A stretch of 64,000 nt of DNA from Myxococcales bacterium. GTDB lineage: Bacteria; Myxococcota_A; Polyangia; Polyangiales; Polyangiaceae. The position numbers and the translations under genes were made by a program. The stretch lies in NCBI GenBank assembly GCA_903642325.1, contig CAHJWM010000022.1:1-64000 (forward strand), read 5' to 3'. The notes below the pieces were generated by a model that searched no databases, was not told where the DNA came from, and saw only the letters and a program-made list of their open reading frames with translations. This document shows, piece by piece, positions 17,447 through 27,096 of this stretch (position 1 is the first letter of the stretch; every line of letters begins with the position of its first letter).

Positions 17447-19168
17447 TCAAGTACCCCAAGGATTCACGATTTCGCTGCCGCCGATCGCGGACCGCGGTTT
17501 TTTCGCGGGCGGCGCGGCGACCTCGGCCTTTTTGGCGGGTGGCGGGCGGTAGGTGCCCGAGCTAGGGCGGGGGAGTTTGTCGAGCTTTACTACCTGCCGC
17601 GTCTTACTGCCGTCGAGGATGATCTTGTCGGGCTTGTAGCCTTCGCGTCGGATCTCGAGCTCGACCGTTTTGCCGTCGTCGACCGCGATCATCGAGGGGC
17701 TTTGGCCCAAGTCGGCGCCGTCCCGGAAGATGTGCGCGTCCATAGGCTCGGCGGCGAGCAGTACCTGTTTGCTCGGAGCTAACGCGGCCACGGGCGGTGC
17801 GGCTGTCGTGAGCGGTGCCGCATTAACGACTGGCTCTGGCGGCTTGACCGGTGCGGTTGCGGAAGCGGCAGCGTTTTGCGTCGCAGCGCTTGGTTGGCTC
17901 TTTGCAAAAATGGCGAGGACGATGCCGATGGCGGCCAGCACTCCGGCTGCGCCGGCGTACAGCGGCAAACGGTTCCTTTTCCCGTGCGACGACGGTGTCG
18001 CCGGCACCGGTTGGGGCATCTGCCCCTTCTTGAAATAATCGACCGGCACGTTGAAGCCGCCGGAGCGCGCCATCATTTCGGGGACCGCATCGGGCACCCC
18101 GCCCGCGCTCAGCTTGTCGAACTCGACGATCATCTCCGCCATCGACTGATAGCGATGCTCGGGTCGCTTCGACAAACACTTGAGGACGATCGCCTCTAGC
18201 CCGGGTGGAACGTCCTGCGGCGCAGGCACGAGCGCGCGGATCGGCACCGGCGCTTTGTACATGTGCTGCGTCAGGATGCCCATGAAGTTGTCCGCATCGA
18301 AGGGCAAGCGCCCGCTGGCGAGCTCGTACAGAATGACGCCGAACGAATAGACGTCGCCACGGTGATCGACCGGCTGCCCTGCGGCTTGCTCTGGCGACAT
18401 GTAGTGCGGCGTGCCGAACACTGCGCCGGCGCGCGTGAGCTTCGAACCCTCCGCCGAGGTCGACACTTTGGCGATGCCGAAGTCCAAGATCTTGATGAAA
18501 TCGCGCTCCGCGCCGCGGTCTACCAGGAAGATATTGTCCGGCTTCAAATCGCGATGAACGATATTGGCGGCATGGGCGGCCGAAAGCCCTTCGGCCAGCT
18601 GTCGCGCCAAGTGCAATATCCTGCTGACGGGCAACGGTTGGCCACCTTCGAGCAGCTTGCTCAGGGGCTGGCCCCCGAGAAACTCCATTACGAAGTAGGC
18701 CGCGCCATCAGGGAACTGACCAAAGTCGCTAATGTCGATGATGTGCGCGTTGCCGATAGACGATGCCGCCTTCGCTTCGTTCAAAAACCGCTCGGTTACC
18801 TCCGCATCGCGCGCGAGATCGGCTCGCAGCACCTTCATGGCAACTTTCTTGCCAATGATGGTGTGCGTGCAGCGATACACGATGCCCATGCCGCCCTCGC
18901 CAAGCACGCTCTCGACCTTGTACCGACCGTCGATAGTCGCTCCAAGGTATGGGTCGAGCCGCATGCGGGCGACCTGGCTGTTCGTGATCTCCGCGTCGGT
19001 ATAGGGGACGGTACCGGGGGCGATGGTCACGACTTTCAACCCAACCAACGGCTCGGACCCGGGCGCCTGGGCTACCGCGAACGGCTCACGAGCATACGAG
19101 CCGGTCGACGCGGGTACGGGTTGACGCGAGGTAGGAGGCGGGGGGGCCTTGTTGTCGGGCTCGTTCAT
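17447..19168 (-). CDS. Ser/Thr protein kinase with C-terminal PEGA-like domain
   Basis: From the ATG at 19168 the protein has 573 residues; a TTG at 19237 is possible but adds an unlikely leader. The N-terminus is Pro-rich. The kinase domain has GEGGMGIVY, the Lys of VAMKVL, HRDLKPDN, the DFG of ILDFGIAK, and SPEQA in the activation segment, so it looks active. After a linker there is one transmembrane helix (LYAGAAGVLAAIGIVLAIFA). An extracytoplasmic Ala/Pro linker leads to a PEGA-like domain around GADLGQSP and EIRREGYKPDKI. Such Hanks-type kinases are abundant in myxobacteria; substrates are unknown. Confidence 0.9.
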   Translation of the reverse strand: MNEPDNKAPPPPTSRQPVPASTGSYAREPFAVAQAPGSEPLVGLKVVTIAPGTVPYTDAEITNSQVARMRLDPYLGATIDGRYKVESVLGEGGMGIVYRCTHTIIGKKVAMKVLRADLARDAEVTERFLNEAKAASSIGNAHIIDISDFGQFPDGAAYFVMEFLGGQPLSKLLEGGQPLPVSRILHLARQLAEGLSAAHAANIVHRDLKPDNIFLVDRGAERDFIKILDFGIAKVSTSAEGSKLTRAGAVFGTPHYMSPEQAAGQPVDHRGDVYSFGVILYELASGRLPFDADNFMGILTQHMYKAPVPIRALVPAPQDVPPGLEAIVLKCLSKRPEHRYQSMAEMIVEFDKLSAGGVPDAVPEMMARSGGFNVPVDYFKKGQMPQPVPATPSSHGKRNRLPLYAGAAGVLAAIGIVLAIFAKSQPSAATQNAAASATAPVKPPEPVVNAAPLTTAAPPVAALAPSKQVLLAAEPMDAHIFRDGADLGQSPSMIAVDDGKTVELEIRREGYKPDKIILDGSKTRQVVKLDKLPRPSSGTYRPPPAKKAEVAAPPAKKPRSAIGGSEIVNPWGT

Positions 19169-19470
19169 CGCGGAAGGTTCTGACTGCGGGTCGCCGTTCT
19201 CACCAGTTAGTGAGACGCAGACGGGTGGATAAGGCAAAGGTTTTGCTCGGGCCCCGTCTTTAGCAGCCCCGGTGAACGCGCGCTGTGCAAACGTTCACTA
19301 CGGCGGCTCGGCAACCCTGTGCGGCTCTCTTAGCAATTCACAGGCCGACAAACGGGCGCACGAGAACGAACTTTCGCCTAGACGTCCGCGGACGAAGGTT
19401 CCCCGGCTGTTTAGGGGAGAACGACGCTTACGGTGTCGGGCTCGTGGCCCCTCTGCTAAATGCCGCCGCG

Positions 19471-21165
19471 ATGGGTTTTCCGCTCGAGCTCGCCTTGCGC
19501 TACATGCGCTCCAAGAAGCGCGCGTTCGTATCCGTAGGAACGATGTTTGCGGTGTTGGGGGTTGCCCTGGGTGTCGGCGCATTGGCGACTGTCATCAGCG
19601 TGACGGGCGGCTTCCGCGCACAATTCCGGGAGAAGGTGTTGGGCGTGAACGCGCACGTGCTGATCCTCAAGTACTCCAGCGATTTCCGCGAATATCGCAA
19701 GCTGATGGATCAAATGAAGGCGGTCCCCGGGGTGATCGGCATCGCGCCCTTCGTGATCAGCCCGATGATGATCACCCACGGCGACCGTACTGCGACGGGA
19801 GTCCTGCTGAAGGGGGTGGATCCCAGCCGAGTAAAGGACGTGCTCGACCTTCCACGGCACATCATAGAGGGCAATATGGAGGGTCTTCGCTTGCCGGGTA
19901 CGAAGCCCCCGGAACGCCGTCGTCAAAGTTTGCTGGATACCTTCGACTCTGTCCCAGACCGTGATTTGGTCGAGCCTCTCGTCCCGTCTCGGCGCGGGAT
20001 CGGCGTGCCCGCATCATCCCGTCTCGGGAATACGTCCGCCTCGGCCTCCGCCTCCGAGAGCGGAGCACCGCCGCCCAGCCCTACATCACCACTGGAACAG
20101 AAATCCGTGCTCAAGGATATCGAGCAAATCGTTCGCACGGAGCAGCTCGAGGAACGCGATGAAAAAAGCCATCTCGGCGTTTCTTCGCCAAAACAGCCGC
20201 TTGTCGGGGGCGATGAAAATGAACCAGCCGCGCTGAGGCCGGGCGACCCCGTCGGAAGCATCGTGCCGAACGGCGGCTACAAGAGCGCCCTGCCCGATGA
20301 CGACGTGTTGCCCGCCGACATCGACCCCGACCCATGCCGCGACGAAGAATCGATCAAGCGGCTACCGGGCATCATCATCGGCGTGACGCTCGAGAAGAAC
20401 CTGAACGTTAAGCTGAACGACTGCATTCAGGTGACGAGCCCGACCATTGGCTTCACCTACTCGCGCGGCGCCATGCGCGCGCCCGTAGCCAAGCAATTTC
20501 GCGTGACGGGCGTGTTCGATGCAGGCTTCGATCAGTACGATTCGAAGCTCGTGTACACCGACCTGTATCAGGCGCAGCCCTTCTACGACACCGGTGACAG
20601 CGTCACTGGCATCGAGATGAAGGTGCGGGACATCGAGAAGGCGAAGGACATCGCTCGCGACATCGACTCGCGGCTGCAAAACGGCATTTATCACACCATG
20701 GATTGGGAAGAGCTCAATCACGGGCTCTTCACCGCGCTACGTATTCAGCAGCTGCTCATGAGCTTGGTGCTGGCACTCATCATAGTGGTTGCAGCCTTCA
20801 CGGTGATCGCGACCTTGATCATGGTCGTTCTCGATAAAAAGAAGGAGATCGCGGTGCTGAAAGCAATGGGCGCCAGCAATAGCGCGCTCTTGCGCGTCTT
20901 CCTGTACCAGGGCGCGATCATCGGCGTCATTGGCACCGCCATCGGCCTCGGCCTCGGCCTCGCGATGTGCAAGGGCCTGCTCGTGCATGCGTTGCCGTTG
21001 GATCCCAAGGTGTACTTCATCTCCCACCTCCCCGTGCAGGTACGCGCCAGCGATTTCGTCCAAGTCGGCATCTTCGCGATCCTCGTCTGCCTGGCCGCGA
21101 CGGTGTGGCCCGCGCTGCACGCCGCGCGGCTACGCCCTGCGGAAGCCTTCCGCGAGCAACAGTAG
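19471..21165 (+). CDS. LolC/LolE-type ABC transporter permease with a large insert
   Basis: Starting at the ATG at 19471 (564 residues), because the family N-terminus FPLELALRYMRSKKRAF begins right there; the frame is open further upstream. One transmembrane helix at about 20-45 precedes a periplasmic domain, and three C-terminal helices follow, in a FtsX-like arrangement with KKKEIAVLKAMGAS before the third helix and ARLRPAEAFR at the end. LolC/E permeases extract lipoproteins from the inner membrane with the LolD ATPase. A segment of about 160 residues (140-298), rich in Ser, Pro, Asp and Glu, interrupts the periplasmic domain. No ATPase partner is adjacent. Confidence 0.82.
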   Translation: MGFPLELALRYMRSKKRAFVSVGTMFAVLGVALGVGALATVISVTGGFRAQFREKVLGVNAHVLILKYSSDFREYRKLMDQMKAVPGVIGIAPFVISPMMITHGDRTATGVLLKGVDPSRVKDVLDLPRHIIEGNMEGLRLPGTKPPERRRQSLLDTFDSVPDRDLVEPLVPSRRGIGVPASSRLGNTSASASASESGAPPPSPTSPLEQKSVLKDIEQIVRTEQLEERDEKSHLGVSSPKQPLVGGDENEPAALRPGDPVGSIVPNGGYKSALPDDDVLPADIDPDPCRDEESIKRLPGIIIGVTLEKNLNVKLNDCIQVTSPTIGFTYSRGAMRAPVAKQFRVTGVFDAGFDQYDSKLVYTDLYQAQPFYDTGDSVTGIEMKVRDIEKAKDIARDIDSRLQNGIYHTMDWEELNHGLFTALRIQQLLMSLVLALIIVVAAFTVIATLIMVVLDKKKEIAVLKAMGASNSALLRVFLYQGAIIGVIGTAIGLGLGLAMCKGLLVHALPLDPKVYFISHLPVQVRASDFVQVGIFAILVCLAATVWPALHAARLRPAEAFREQQ

Positions 21166-21422
21166 TCACACCCCACGGGCCGGTCGGAGCACGCTCGGCG
21201 CGGATCGCGCTCGAGGACGTTCGGACTGACGCGAATTGGACTCGGGTCTTCGGCTCAGAGCCGCAAAGTCGCACTCGTCCATACCCTGTCGCTCACGCCG
21301 GAGAAGGTTCGTCGCGGACCTCCTGAAGCTGCCACGTCGTGACCGGCGCGGCGGCGCGCGACATTTGCCGCCCAGGGCGATATAGTGGCTCAGGGCTTGG
21401 GGTCGTTTAGGATAATTGAACC

Positions 21423-23486
21423 ATGAAATATCTTTCCTCGCTCGCGGTCCTATTGCTGATCATTGGGTGCGGGGGCGATGACCACGCCGGGTTCGTTCAG
21501 GACAGTGGCGGCGGCAACGGCAACGGCAGCGGCGGCGCAGCGGGGCGTTCGTCGGCCCACGCGGGCACGGGAAATGGCGGGGCTGACACGAGCAACGAGG
21601 CAGGTTCAGGAGGGGAAGCAGGGGAAGTCGAAGGAAACGACACACTTGCGCCGTCCGTAGAGATCAGCGCGCCCGTTGCCGTCAGCGATCCGACGAAGGG
21701 GCATGTGCTCACCGATGATCAGGTGACGGTCAAGTGCTCGGTCGCGGCGTCCCTGAGTCAGGGTGCATCGCCGGTGCTCGTGTCGTCCGTTGTGATTCAG
21801 ATGCTCGGTGCGGATGGCAAGAAGATCGGTGGCGACGGCAGCGTCATGGCGACGACGAACGCCAATGAGTACACCGCAAGATTTATGCTCACCGGCATTG
21901 TCCCGACAGGGCCGGTTTCCTTCGTTTGCAGCGCCACGGATCAGTCCCCGACCCCCCACGAGGGCAAAGCTGTCGTGAGCTCGTTCTATGACGGTGGGCC
22001 GGCGATCGCCTTGAGCAACCCCGCCGACAAATCGGCGCACTCGCTCGGCTCTCTTCTGTTCAAGTTTTCAGCGCTCCCCGCCCCCCTTTCTGACACGGAT
22101 GACGGCGCTTCGGTCGAGGCGGTGACGCTGTCCGTGAACGGCGTGGCGATCAGCAAGATCACGGCGCTCAAGGACATGCCTGGATACTACCAGAGCGATA
22201 TCGATCTGAGCGATCCCAAAGCGTTCTCGCCGAAGCCCGTCGGCGCCGTTCCGGTGCTGATCACTGCGACCAACAAACGCGGGACGACCGGCTCTAAAAA
22301 CTTTTCGTTCGTCGTCGACAGCACGGGCCCAGTCATCACGGTCGTCTCGCCGCCCACCACGAGCGTTCAGTTCGTTGGCGGGCAAACGACCATTCAATTC
22401 ACGGTTATTGACGAGGTTGGCGGCGCGGGCGTAGACCCGAGCACCGTACAAGTCACGGTCAACAAGAGCCCTGTGGCAACGTACATGGAGGGTAATTACT
22501 GGCACCTCCTCGCCGACGGTAAGACCTTCGATTACACGTTCAACACACTCGACTATCCTTCCCAACTTGGCGTCACGATCAGCATCTCTGCCTTCGATAA
22601 AGCGGGCAATATGGCGTTGGGCACCGCGCCCTTTTACTATCTCGACAACGTCCCGCCGATTGTCGATATGCAGCCGCCGCCGCTTCAGGAGAGAACCAAG
22701 AGCGGTGTCACGAAAATCTGCTCGGAGTTCTTCGAGCCCCTCGGTGATTCGCCCAAAGATATTGCGACGATTCCGACGCCGGCTAGTAAGACCACACCAT
22801 CGGTGAACAACTTTCGCGCTTTGGCTTGGGATGTGGGAAATAGCGCAGACGGTCAAAACGTAGAGTTTTACTCGGATATCGACACTCAAGTGGGTGTTCG
22901 ACTGTACTTCCAGCAAGACACGAGCAAGCCACTATTGAAGAATGTCAAAGGCACCCCGGGCGGAGTGTGCAACGAGATTGCGGATTCGACGCTTCCGTTC
23001 ATTCCACTTTCCCCGGTAACGCCGATGGGCACGGCGTATTATGACTCGAATGCACCGAAGACGTTAGGTTGCATGCAGGGGCAGGGCAGCGCGGTGACGC
23101 CCCCCGACCCACTGTGCGAAGGTAATACGACGCTCACGCGAGTGATTCAACACGATGCGGCCGTATCTGCGACAGCGGTGCCGGTGGTTTATGCATTTCA
23201 GCCGTCACCGGGTCCCTTATGCGCGGGTGGCCAGTTCGACCTGACGACGCTGATCGCACACGATGGTTGGGTCTGCGCGTCGACTGTCGCTCAGGACAAG
23301 ATTGGCAACCGAGCCGTTTCGGCACCAATCCGCCTGTGCTTGGACGCAGCAGATATTGCGGGGCCGAACTACGTCGGCACCCCAGCGTGCGCCACCGGAG
23401 CGAACCCCCCCACATGCCTCGCCCCACAACCTGCCGGTTGCGTTCCACCGCCTCACTTCCCGCAAACCTTGATTGATAGGCTGTAA
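21423..23486 (+). CDS. large surface or periplasmic lipoprotein with Ig-like folds
   Basis: A 687-residue protein with a lipoprotein signal peptide and lipobox (LLLIIGCGGD). A Gly/Asn/Ser/Ala-rich tether of about 55 residues follows, as is typical of myxobacterial lipoproteins. The body consists of beta-rich segments with Ig-like character, for example TVKCSVAASL, ISAFDKAGNMALGTAPFYYL and VSPPTTSVQFVGGQ, reminiscent of adhesion or polysaccharide-binding modules. The C-terminal quarter has several cysteines that could form disulfides. No catalytic motif is seen and I do not recognise a specific family. The ATG at 21423 is followed directly by the signal peptide. Confidence 0.75.
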   Translation: MKYLSSLAVLLLIIGCGGDDHAGFVQDSGGGNGNGSGGAAGRSSAHAGTGNGGADTSNEAGSGGEAGEVEGNDTLAPSVEISAPVAVSDPTKGHVLTDDQVTVKCSVAASLSQGASPVLVSSVVIQMLGADGKKIGGDGSVMATTNANEYTARFMLTGIVPTGPVSFVCSATDQSPTPHEGKAVVSSFYDGGPAIALSNPADKSAHSLGSLLFKFSALPAPLSDTDDGASVEAVTLSVNGVAISKITALKDMPGYYQSDIDLSDPKAFSPKPVGAVPVLITATNKRGTTGSKNFSFVVDSTGPVITVVSPPTTSVQFVGGQTTIQFTVIDEVGGAGVDPSTVQVTVNKSPVATYMEGNYWHLLADGKTFDYTFNTLDYPSQLGVTISISAFDKAGNMALGTAPFYYLDNVPPIVDMQPPPLQERTKSGVTKICSEFFEPLGDSPKDIATIPTPASKTTPSVNNFRALAWDVGNSADGQNVEFYSDIDTQVGVRLYFQQDTSKPLLKNVKGTPGGVCNEIADSTLPFIPLSPVTPMGTAYYDSNAPKTLGCMQGQGSAVTPPDPLCEGNTTLTRVIQHDAAVSATAVPVVYAFQPSPGPLCAGGQFDLTTLIAHDGWVCASTVAQDKIGNRAVSAPIRLCLDAADIAGPNYVGTPACATGANPPTCLAPQPAGCVPPPHFPQTLIDRL

Positions 23487-23621
23487 ATTCTACCTAAATT
23501 GGCTCTTGGTAACCAAAAGACCAAAGCCGACTGTCGTGGTTCGAATGTGGGCAGGCTCGAAACCGCAGCGGGACGCCGGCAAAAAGCCCGCCTTCCACGC
23601 GACACGATGCCCAACGCCCGC

Positions 23622-24320
23622 TCAACCGGCTGCGACGCGTTCGCCGATCACGCGTCGCAATAGACCGAGAACACGCGCACGTAGCTCCGGCGCACGGAAC
23701 GGCTTACTCACGAAATCATCGGCCCCCGCTTCGAAGGCTTCGACTAGATCCGTACTCGACGAGTGGCCGGTCAAGAACAGAATCGGCAGGGACCGGTGGG
23801 CGTGGTCTTTGCGTAAACGCTGGCAAAGCTCGATGCCGTTCATGCCGGGCAGGCCCCAATCTAGAACGACCATATCTGCGTTATTCGTGGCCAGCCAGTC
23901 CAGGGCATCTTCGGCACTCTCGACCTGAACGCAATGAATTCGGGAGGCGTACAACATCGTGCACACGATGGACCGCAGCGTGGGATCGTCATCCACCACG
24001 AGCACGGTACTGCCTGGCGGCGCTGAGACGACCTCAGCGCCTTCTGTGCAGGGCGGAGGGATGGAGGGCTGGCACTGCCCGCTAGCGAAGCGGCACAGTT
24101 GATTCCAATCCCGTGCCTCGAAAGTCAAATGGAGCTCGCTGCCGCGATCTGCAACGCGGCCCGCGACGGAGGTCGCATCGTTTCCGATCGTGAACGTCGC
24201 CACGAGCCACTGCCCGTCGACCAAGCCTTCTTCGACCGGCAGTTTGACATCCGGTTCCTCGGTATCGAGGGCTTCGGACAATGCCGCAAAACTTTCGAAC
24301 TTATAGACGATGCCCTGCAC
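23622..24320 (-). CDS. response regulator with unassigned N-terminal domain
   Basis: About 232 residues if the GTG at 24320 is the start; a TTG at 24347 would add nine. The first 85 residues form a small beta-rich domain (KFESFAALSEALDTEEPD to RDWNQLCRFA) that I cannot assign with confidence; a PilZ-like or effector role is possible but the PilZ arginines are not evident. The C-terminal receiver domain has the acidic triad VVDDD, phospho-acceptor Asp in VVLDWGLPGMNG, the Thr in FLTGHS, and Lys in FVSKPF. It is a stand-alone regulator; no kinase is adjacent. Confidence 0.8.
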   Translation of the reverse strand: MQGIVYKFESFAALSEALDTEEPDVKLPVEEGLVDGQWLVATFTIGNDATSVAGRVADRGSELHLTFEARDWNQLCRFASGQCQPSIPPPCTEGAEVVSAPPGSTVLVVDDDPTLRSIVCTMLYASRIHCVQVESAEDALDWLATNNADMVVLDWGLPGMNGIELCQRLRKDHAHRSLPILFLTGHSSSTDLVEAFEAGADDFVSKPFRAPELRARVLGLLRRVIGERVAAG

Positions 24321-24656
24321 GCTTAGACACGAGCGTAATCCGCGCAACGAAGCCGCGCCAGCCTTTCAGCCTTTGCTACGGTACCGATGGTTCAAAGTGC
24401 ATTGTTGTCGCGGACTCGCACAGCAAAGTCCGTGCCGCTAGGAAACGGGTCAGTTATAAAGGGATTACTCGATTCAATCTTCTTCTAAGACCACTTTAAA
24501 GGCCGTCAGACGGCGTCGTCGTGCCCATGAGCCCCTTCGAAAGCACTGGGACACGTCGCCATTCTACCGACATCGCAGGCTACCCGAGATCACGGCGCGG
24601 GCGACCATCCCGAGGGGTCAATGCGACACGCAAGCGACGCCCTCGCGCGTCGCGGG
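24321..24656. other. intergenic stretch without a recognised gene
   Basis: About 336 bp between the response regulator start and the stop of the TPR lipoprotein gene, both on the minus strand. It should contain the regulator's promoter. Only short hairpins are visible, such as GCCGT-CAG-ACGGC near 24501. I see no tRNA, repeat array or credible open frame. Confidence 0.5.
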
Positions 24657-25580
24657 TCATTGCACCGAGTCGAGAGCCAGTCTTGCGCCCGGCGACAGTG
24701 CTCGGGCGCGTTCTCGCCAGCGTCTCGCCGTTGGGTCGCCGAGCTTTTTCAAGCTCACGGCGAGTGCGTAGCTGGCCAGGGGGTCGTCAGGAGCCAGCGC
24801 TAGCGCTTGTTCGGCCGCGCCCACTGCCTCGCGCGTTCGACCGCGCGCGAGCTCCGCCGCGGACAGCCAGGATAGGGCAGATACCGCGGTATCCGTCCGC
24901 CCGCTCGCCAGCGGCAACAAGAGCGCGATGGCCGCCCCGAAGGCGCCGCGCCGGAGCTCGAGGCGTGCCCGAAGCACGGTCAGCTCGGGATCATTGGGTG
25001 CGCTTGGCAGCGCGGTTTCGAGCACCACCGCGGCTTCGTTGACGCGCTCCAAATGCAGTAGCGTCGACGCGAGCCCAGCCTGCGCTTTTGGATCTTCGGG
25101 CGAGACTTCCACCAATCGCTTGAACTGGATGAGAGCGTCTTCGTATAGCCCTCCGTCATAAAGCAGATGCGCGAGATTCGAGCGTGAGGGTGCAAAGCCA
25201 GGATCGACGCGCAGCGCTTCGTAGTAATTGCGCGAGGCCAAGTCCGGGCGATGCTCGCGCTCTTCCAACACGCCGAGCGCGTGGTGCGGTTGGGCCACAT
25301 CGGGGTTGAGGCGCCGCGCGCGGCTGAAGAGCTCGCGGGCCCGCTCGAAGTTGCCCCGTTGCAGCTCCACCAAGCCTTGGTTGGTAAGAGCATCCACGAA
25401 GTTTGGGTTGTATTCGAGCGCCAGGCTAAAGCGCGCGTCCGCCGTCTCCAGGTCGCCCGCGGCGAGGGCCGCCACGCCCGCTTGGTTCAGGTCCAATGCT
25501 TTTGGCGGCAGGGGGGGAGAGCTAGCGCATGCAATACAGAAAATCTGCAGCGTAAGGGCAATCGCCAGGATGCGGTGCAT
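24657..25580 (-). CDS. TPR-repeat lipoprotein
   Basis: Start placed at the ATG at 25580 (307 residues) because a lipoprotein signal peptide begins there: MHRILAIALTLQIFCIACAS, with the lipobox ending in Cys18. A longer frame to 25655 would put 25 polar residues before the signal. The mature protein is a chain of TPR units (for example NFVDALTNQGLVELQRGNFE and DDPLASYALAVSLKKLGDP) with a PilF/NfrA-like arrangement. It is likely a periplasm-facing assembly or scaffold lipoprotein. It is divergent from the gene starting at 25649. Confidence 0.82.
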   Translation of the reverse strand: MHRILAIALTLQIFCIACASSPPLPPKALDLNQAGVAALAAGDLETADARFSLALEYNPNFVDALTNQGLVELQRGNFERARELFSRARRLNPDVAQPHHALGVLEEREHRPDLASRNYYEALRVDPGFAPSRSNLAHLLYDGGLYEDALIQFKRLVEVSPEDPKAQAGLASTLLHLERVNEAAVVLETALPSAPNDPELTVLRARLELRRGAFGAAIALLLPLASGRTDTAVSALSWLSAAELARGRTREAVGAAEQALALAPDDPLASYALAVSLKKLGDPTARRWRERARALSPGARLALDSVQ

Positions 25581-25648
25581 CTCGCCCGGTCGGGCGGGAC
25601 GCACGGTCGGTTGCGTACGAACGGCATTCGGGTTACCCGAGTGCGCAA

Positions 25649-26539
25649 ATGGCAAGCGATTCCGAGCCCAAGAGCGGCACCGCCGACGAGCAAAAAGCCG
25701 CCGCTGTGGCCGGCCCCCCAGGTACGGCGGGTGAGCAGCCGAGGAAGAAAAAGCTCAAGCGCGCGAAGCGTCCCATTCCACAGACCGAGGCCGAGGTCGA
25801 CTCGCCTTCGAAGCAGACGGTCGGCATGCTGGGCATCCTGGGGCTGATGACCTTGGTCATGTGGGCGTTGGCACGCGGCGGCTGCAACTACCACCCGCCC
25901 AAAGAAACCCGCGTGCCGCGCAAGGTGACGACCGAAGATCTGGCGCGGAATCCCAAGGACGCGGCGGTCGAGCTGCAGCAACGCTTGTTGACGCACAATT
26001 ATTCTGGCGCCCTAGAATTGGCGACCGGCGATGCCGCGATCTTCGTCGAAAAGGACAAGGCCGCTTGCGACGCCGCGTGCTTGTCCACGCGCAAAGCACT
26101 GGAGCAGACCGTGCTCACGTCGGCGGTGATCCTCGACCAGAGTCCGCTCGGCACCACGGCGCGCGTCACGAGCGTGCTGCCTCGTGGCTCGAAGACTTAT
26201 TTGATGCGGTTGTTGCGCGCGGACGCGGTTTGGAAGGCAACGGAGCTGAAGCCCGACACAGGGGTCCCGTTGCCTTTCCCTTCTGGTGAGCCGCCGATCA
26301 CGCCCGCTGCGCCATTCGCGCCTGCCCCTTCGAGCGTTGCGCCGGCGTCGAACAGCTCCGATCCTGCGCGCGCGTCGAAGAGCGCAAGCGTAGCGCCTTC
26401 ACCGCCCGCGAATGTCGCGCCGCACGCATCGGTAGCGCCGGTCACGCCGCACGCCTCGACCGTGCAGCCCATCGCGACTCCGGCGCATACGTCCATCGCG
26501 CCCCACGCCATGGTGCCGGCACCCCCCACGCCGCGCTGA
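25649..26539 (+). CDS. membrane-anchored protein of unknown function, Pro/Ala-rich tail
   Basis: A 296-residue protein. The first 55 residues are charged and Lys-rich (EQPRKKKLKRAKRP). A single transmembrane helix follows at about 59-75 (MLGILGLMTLVMWALARG). The central 130 residues form a compact domain around EDLARNPKDAAVELQQRLL and LDQSPLGTTARVTSVLPRG, and the last 90 residues are low complexity with repeated Ala-Pro-His-Ala-Ser. No enzymatic motif is seen; it may act in the envelope. The gene ends in an inverted repeat shared with the convergent thioredoxin gene. Confidence 0.7.
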   Translation: MASDSEPKSGTADEQKAAAVAGPPGTAGEQPRKKKLKRAKRPIPQTEAEVDSPSKQTVGMLGILGLMTLVMWALARGGCNYHPPKETRVPRKVTTEDLARNPKDAAVELQQRLLTHNYSGALELATGDAAIFVEKDKAACDAACLSTRKALEQTVLTSAVILDQSPLGTTARVTSVLPRGSKTYLMRLLRADAVWKATELKPDTGVPLPFPSGEPPITPAAPFAPAPSSVAPASNSSDPARASKSASVAPSPPANVAPHASVAPVTPHASTVQPIATPAHTSIAPHAMVPAPPTPR

Positions 26540-26546
26540 GATTCGT

Positions 26547-26569
26547 CGCGGAACGCTCAGCGTTCCGCG
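26547..26569. terminator. perfect inverted repeat between convergent genes
   Basis: CGCGGAACGCT (26547-26557) and AGCGTTCCGCG (26559-26569) are exact reverse complements around one central C, giving a stem of about ten pairs. It begins 8 bp after the stop of the + strand gene and contains the stop codon of the minus-strand thioredoxin gene (26557-26559). It could terminate transcription from both sides. There is no T run, so intrinsic activity is uncertain. Confidence 0.6.
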
Positions 26570-27096
26570 ATCCACGCCTCGAGGTCGGAGCGCGAAGTCG
26601 CCCCCGCCGACGCATGTCGAACCATGCCTCGTTCGTCGATGTAGATCAGCGTGGGTAACAGGCTGATGCGATAGCCCTTGGCCACACTGCCGTCATCGAT
26701 CGCGACGTCGAACGGAATGTTCCAATCGGCCTTGGTGCGACGCGCGGCCGCCGTATCTTCGTCGACGCTCACGGCCAAGAAGGTGACGTTGTCGTGGCGA
26801 TGAGCGCGCCAGGCTTCGACCAAGCCAGGCGAGCTCCGCTTACACACGCTGCACCAGCTCGCAAACACTTCCATCACCACCGACTTGCCCTTCTGCGAGG
26901 CTAGGCTGATGCGGCCGGCTTCACCCACGAGCGGCAAGTCGAAGCCCGCGGCTCGGCTGCCCTCTTTCGGGCCGGACGAGTGATGGGCCCATTGCGAGGC
27001 GAGCACATAGACGCAGCCGGCGAGCGCCGCGTAACGCAAGAGCTCCGAGAGCTTTTCGCGGACGACCCGCGCGGCGGGAAAACCGCGGAGCATCAC
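26557..27096 (-). CDS. membrane-anchored TlpA/ResA-like thioredoxin
   Basis: A 179-residue protein with an N-terminal membrane helix (about 22-36, AALAGCVYVLASQWA) and a periplasmic thioredoxin fold. The redox pair is WCSVCK, in the expected place after VVMEVFAS. The family's cis-Pro is in SLLPTLIYIDERG, and the TlpA-type central region is present (VDEDTAAARRTKADWNIPFD). It should reduce or shuffle disulfides of envelope proteins. Its ATG overlaps the stop of the NrsF-like anti-sigma gene (ATGA at 27093-27096), making it the last cistron of the sigma operon. Confidence 0.88.
   Translation of the reverse strand: MMLRGFPAARVVREKLSELLRYAALAGCVYVLASQWAHHSSGPKEGSRAAGFDLPLVGEAGRISLASQKGKSVVMEVFASWCSVCKRSSPGLVEAWRAHRHDNVTFLAVSVDEDTAAARRTKADWNIPFDVAIDDGSVAKGYRISLLPTLIYIDERGMVRHASAGATSRSDLEAWIAER

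Noticed and set aside
19285-19470. Upstream extension of the LolC/E-like gene
   Set aside because: The frame is open to 19285, but the family N-terminus starts at 19471 and the extra 62 residues look like non-coding DNA.
23510-23570. Possible tRNA gene (GGTTCGAAT-like segment near 23547)
   Set aside because: No acceptor stem or anticodon arm can be drawn around it; it is a chance match in the gap between convergent genes.
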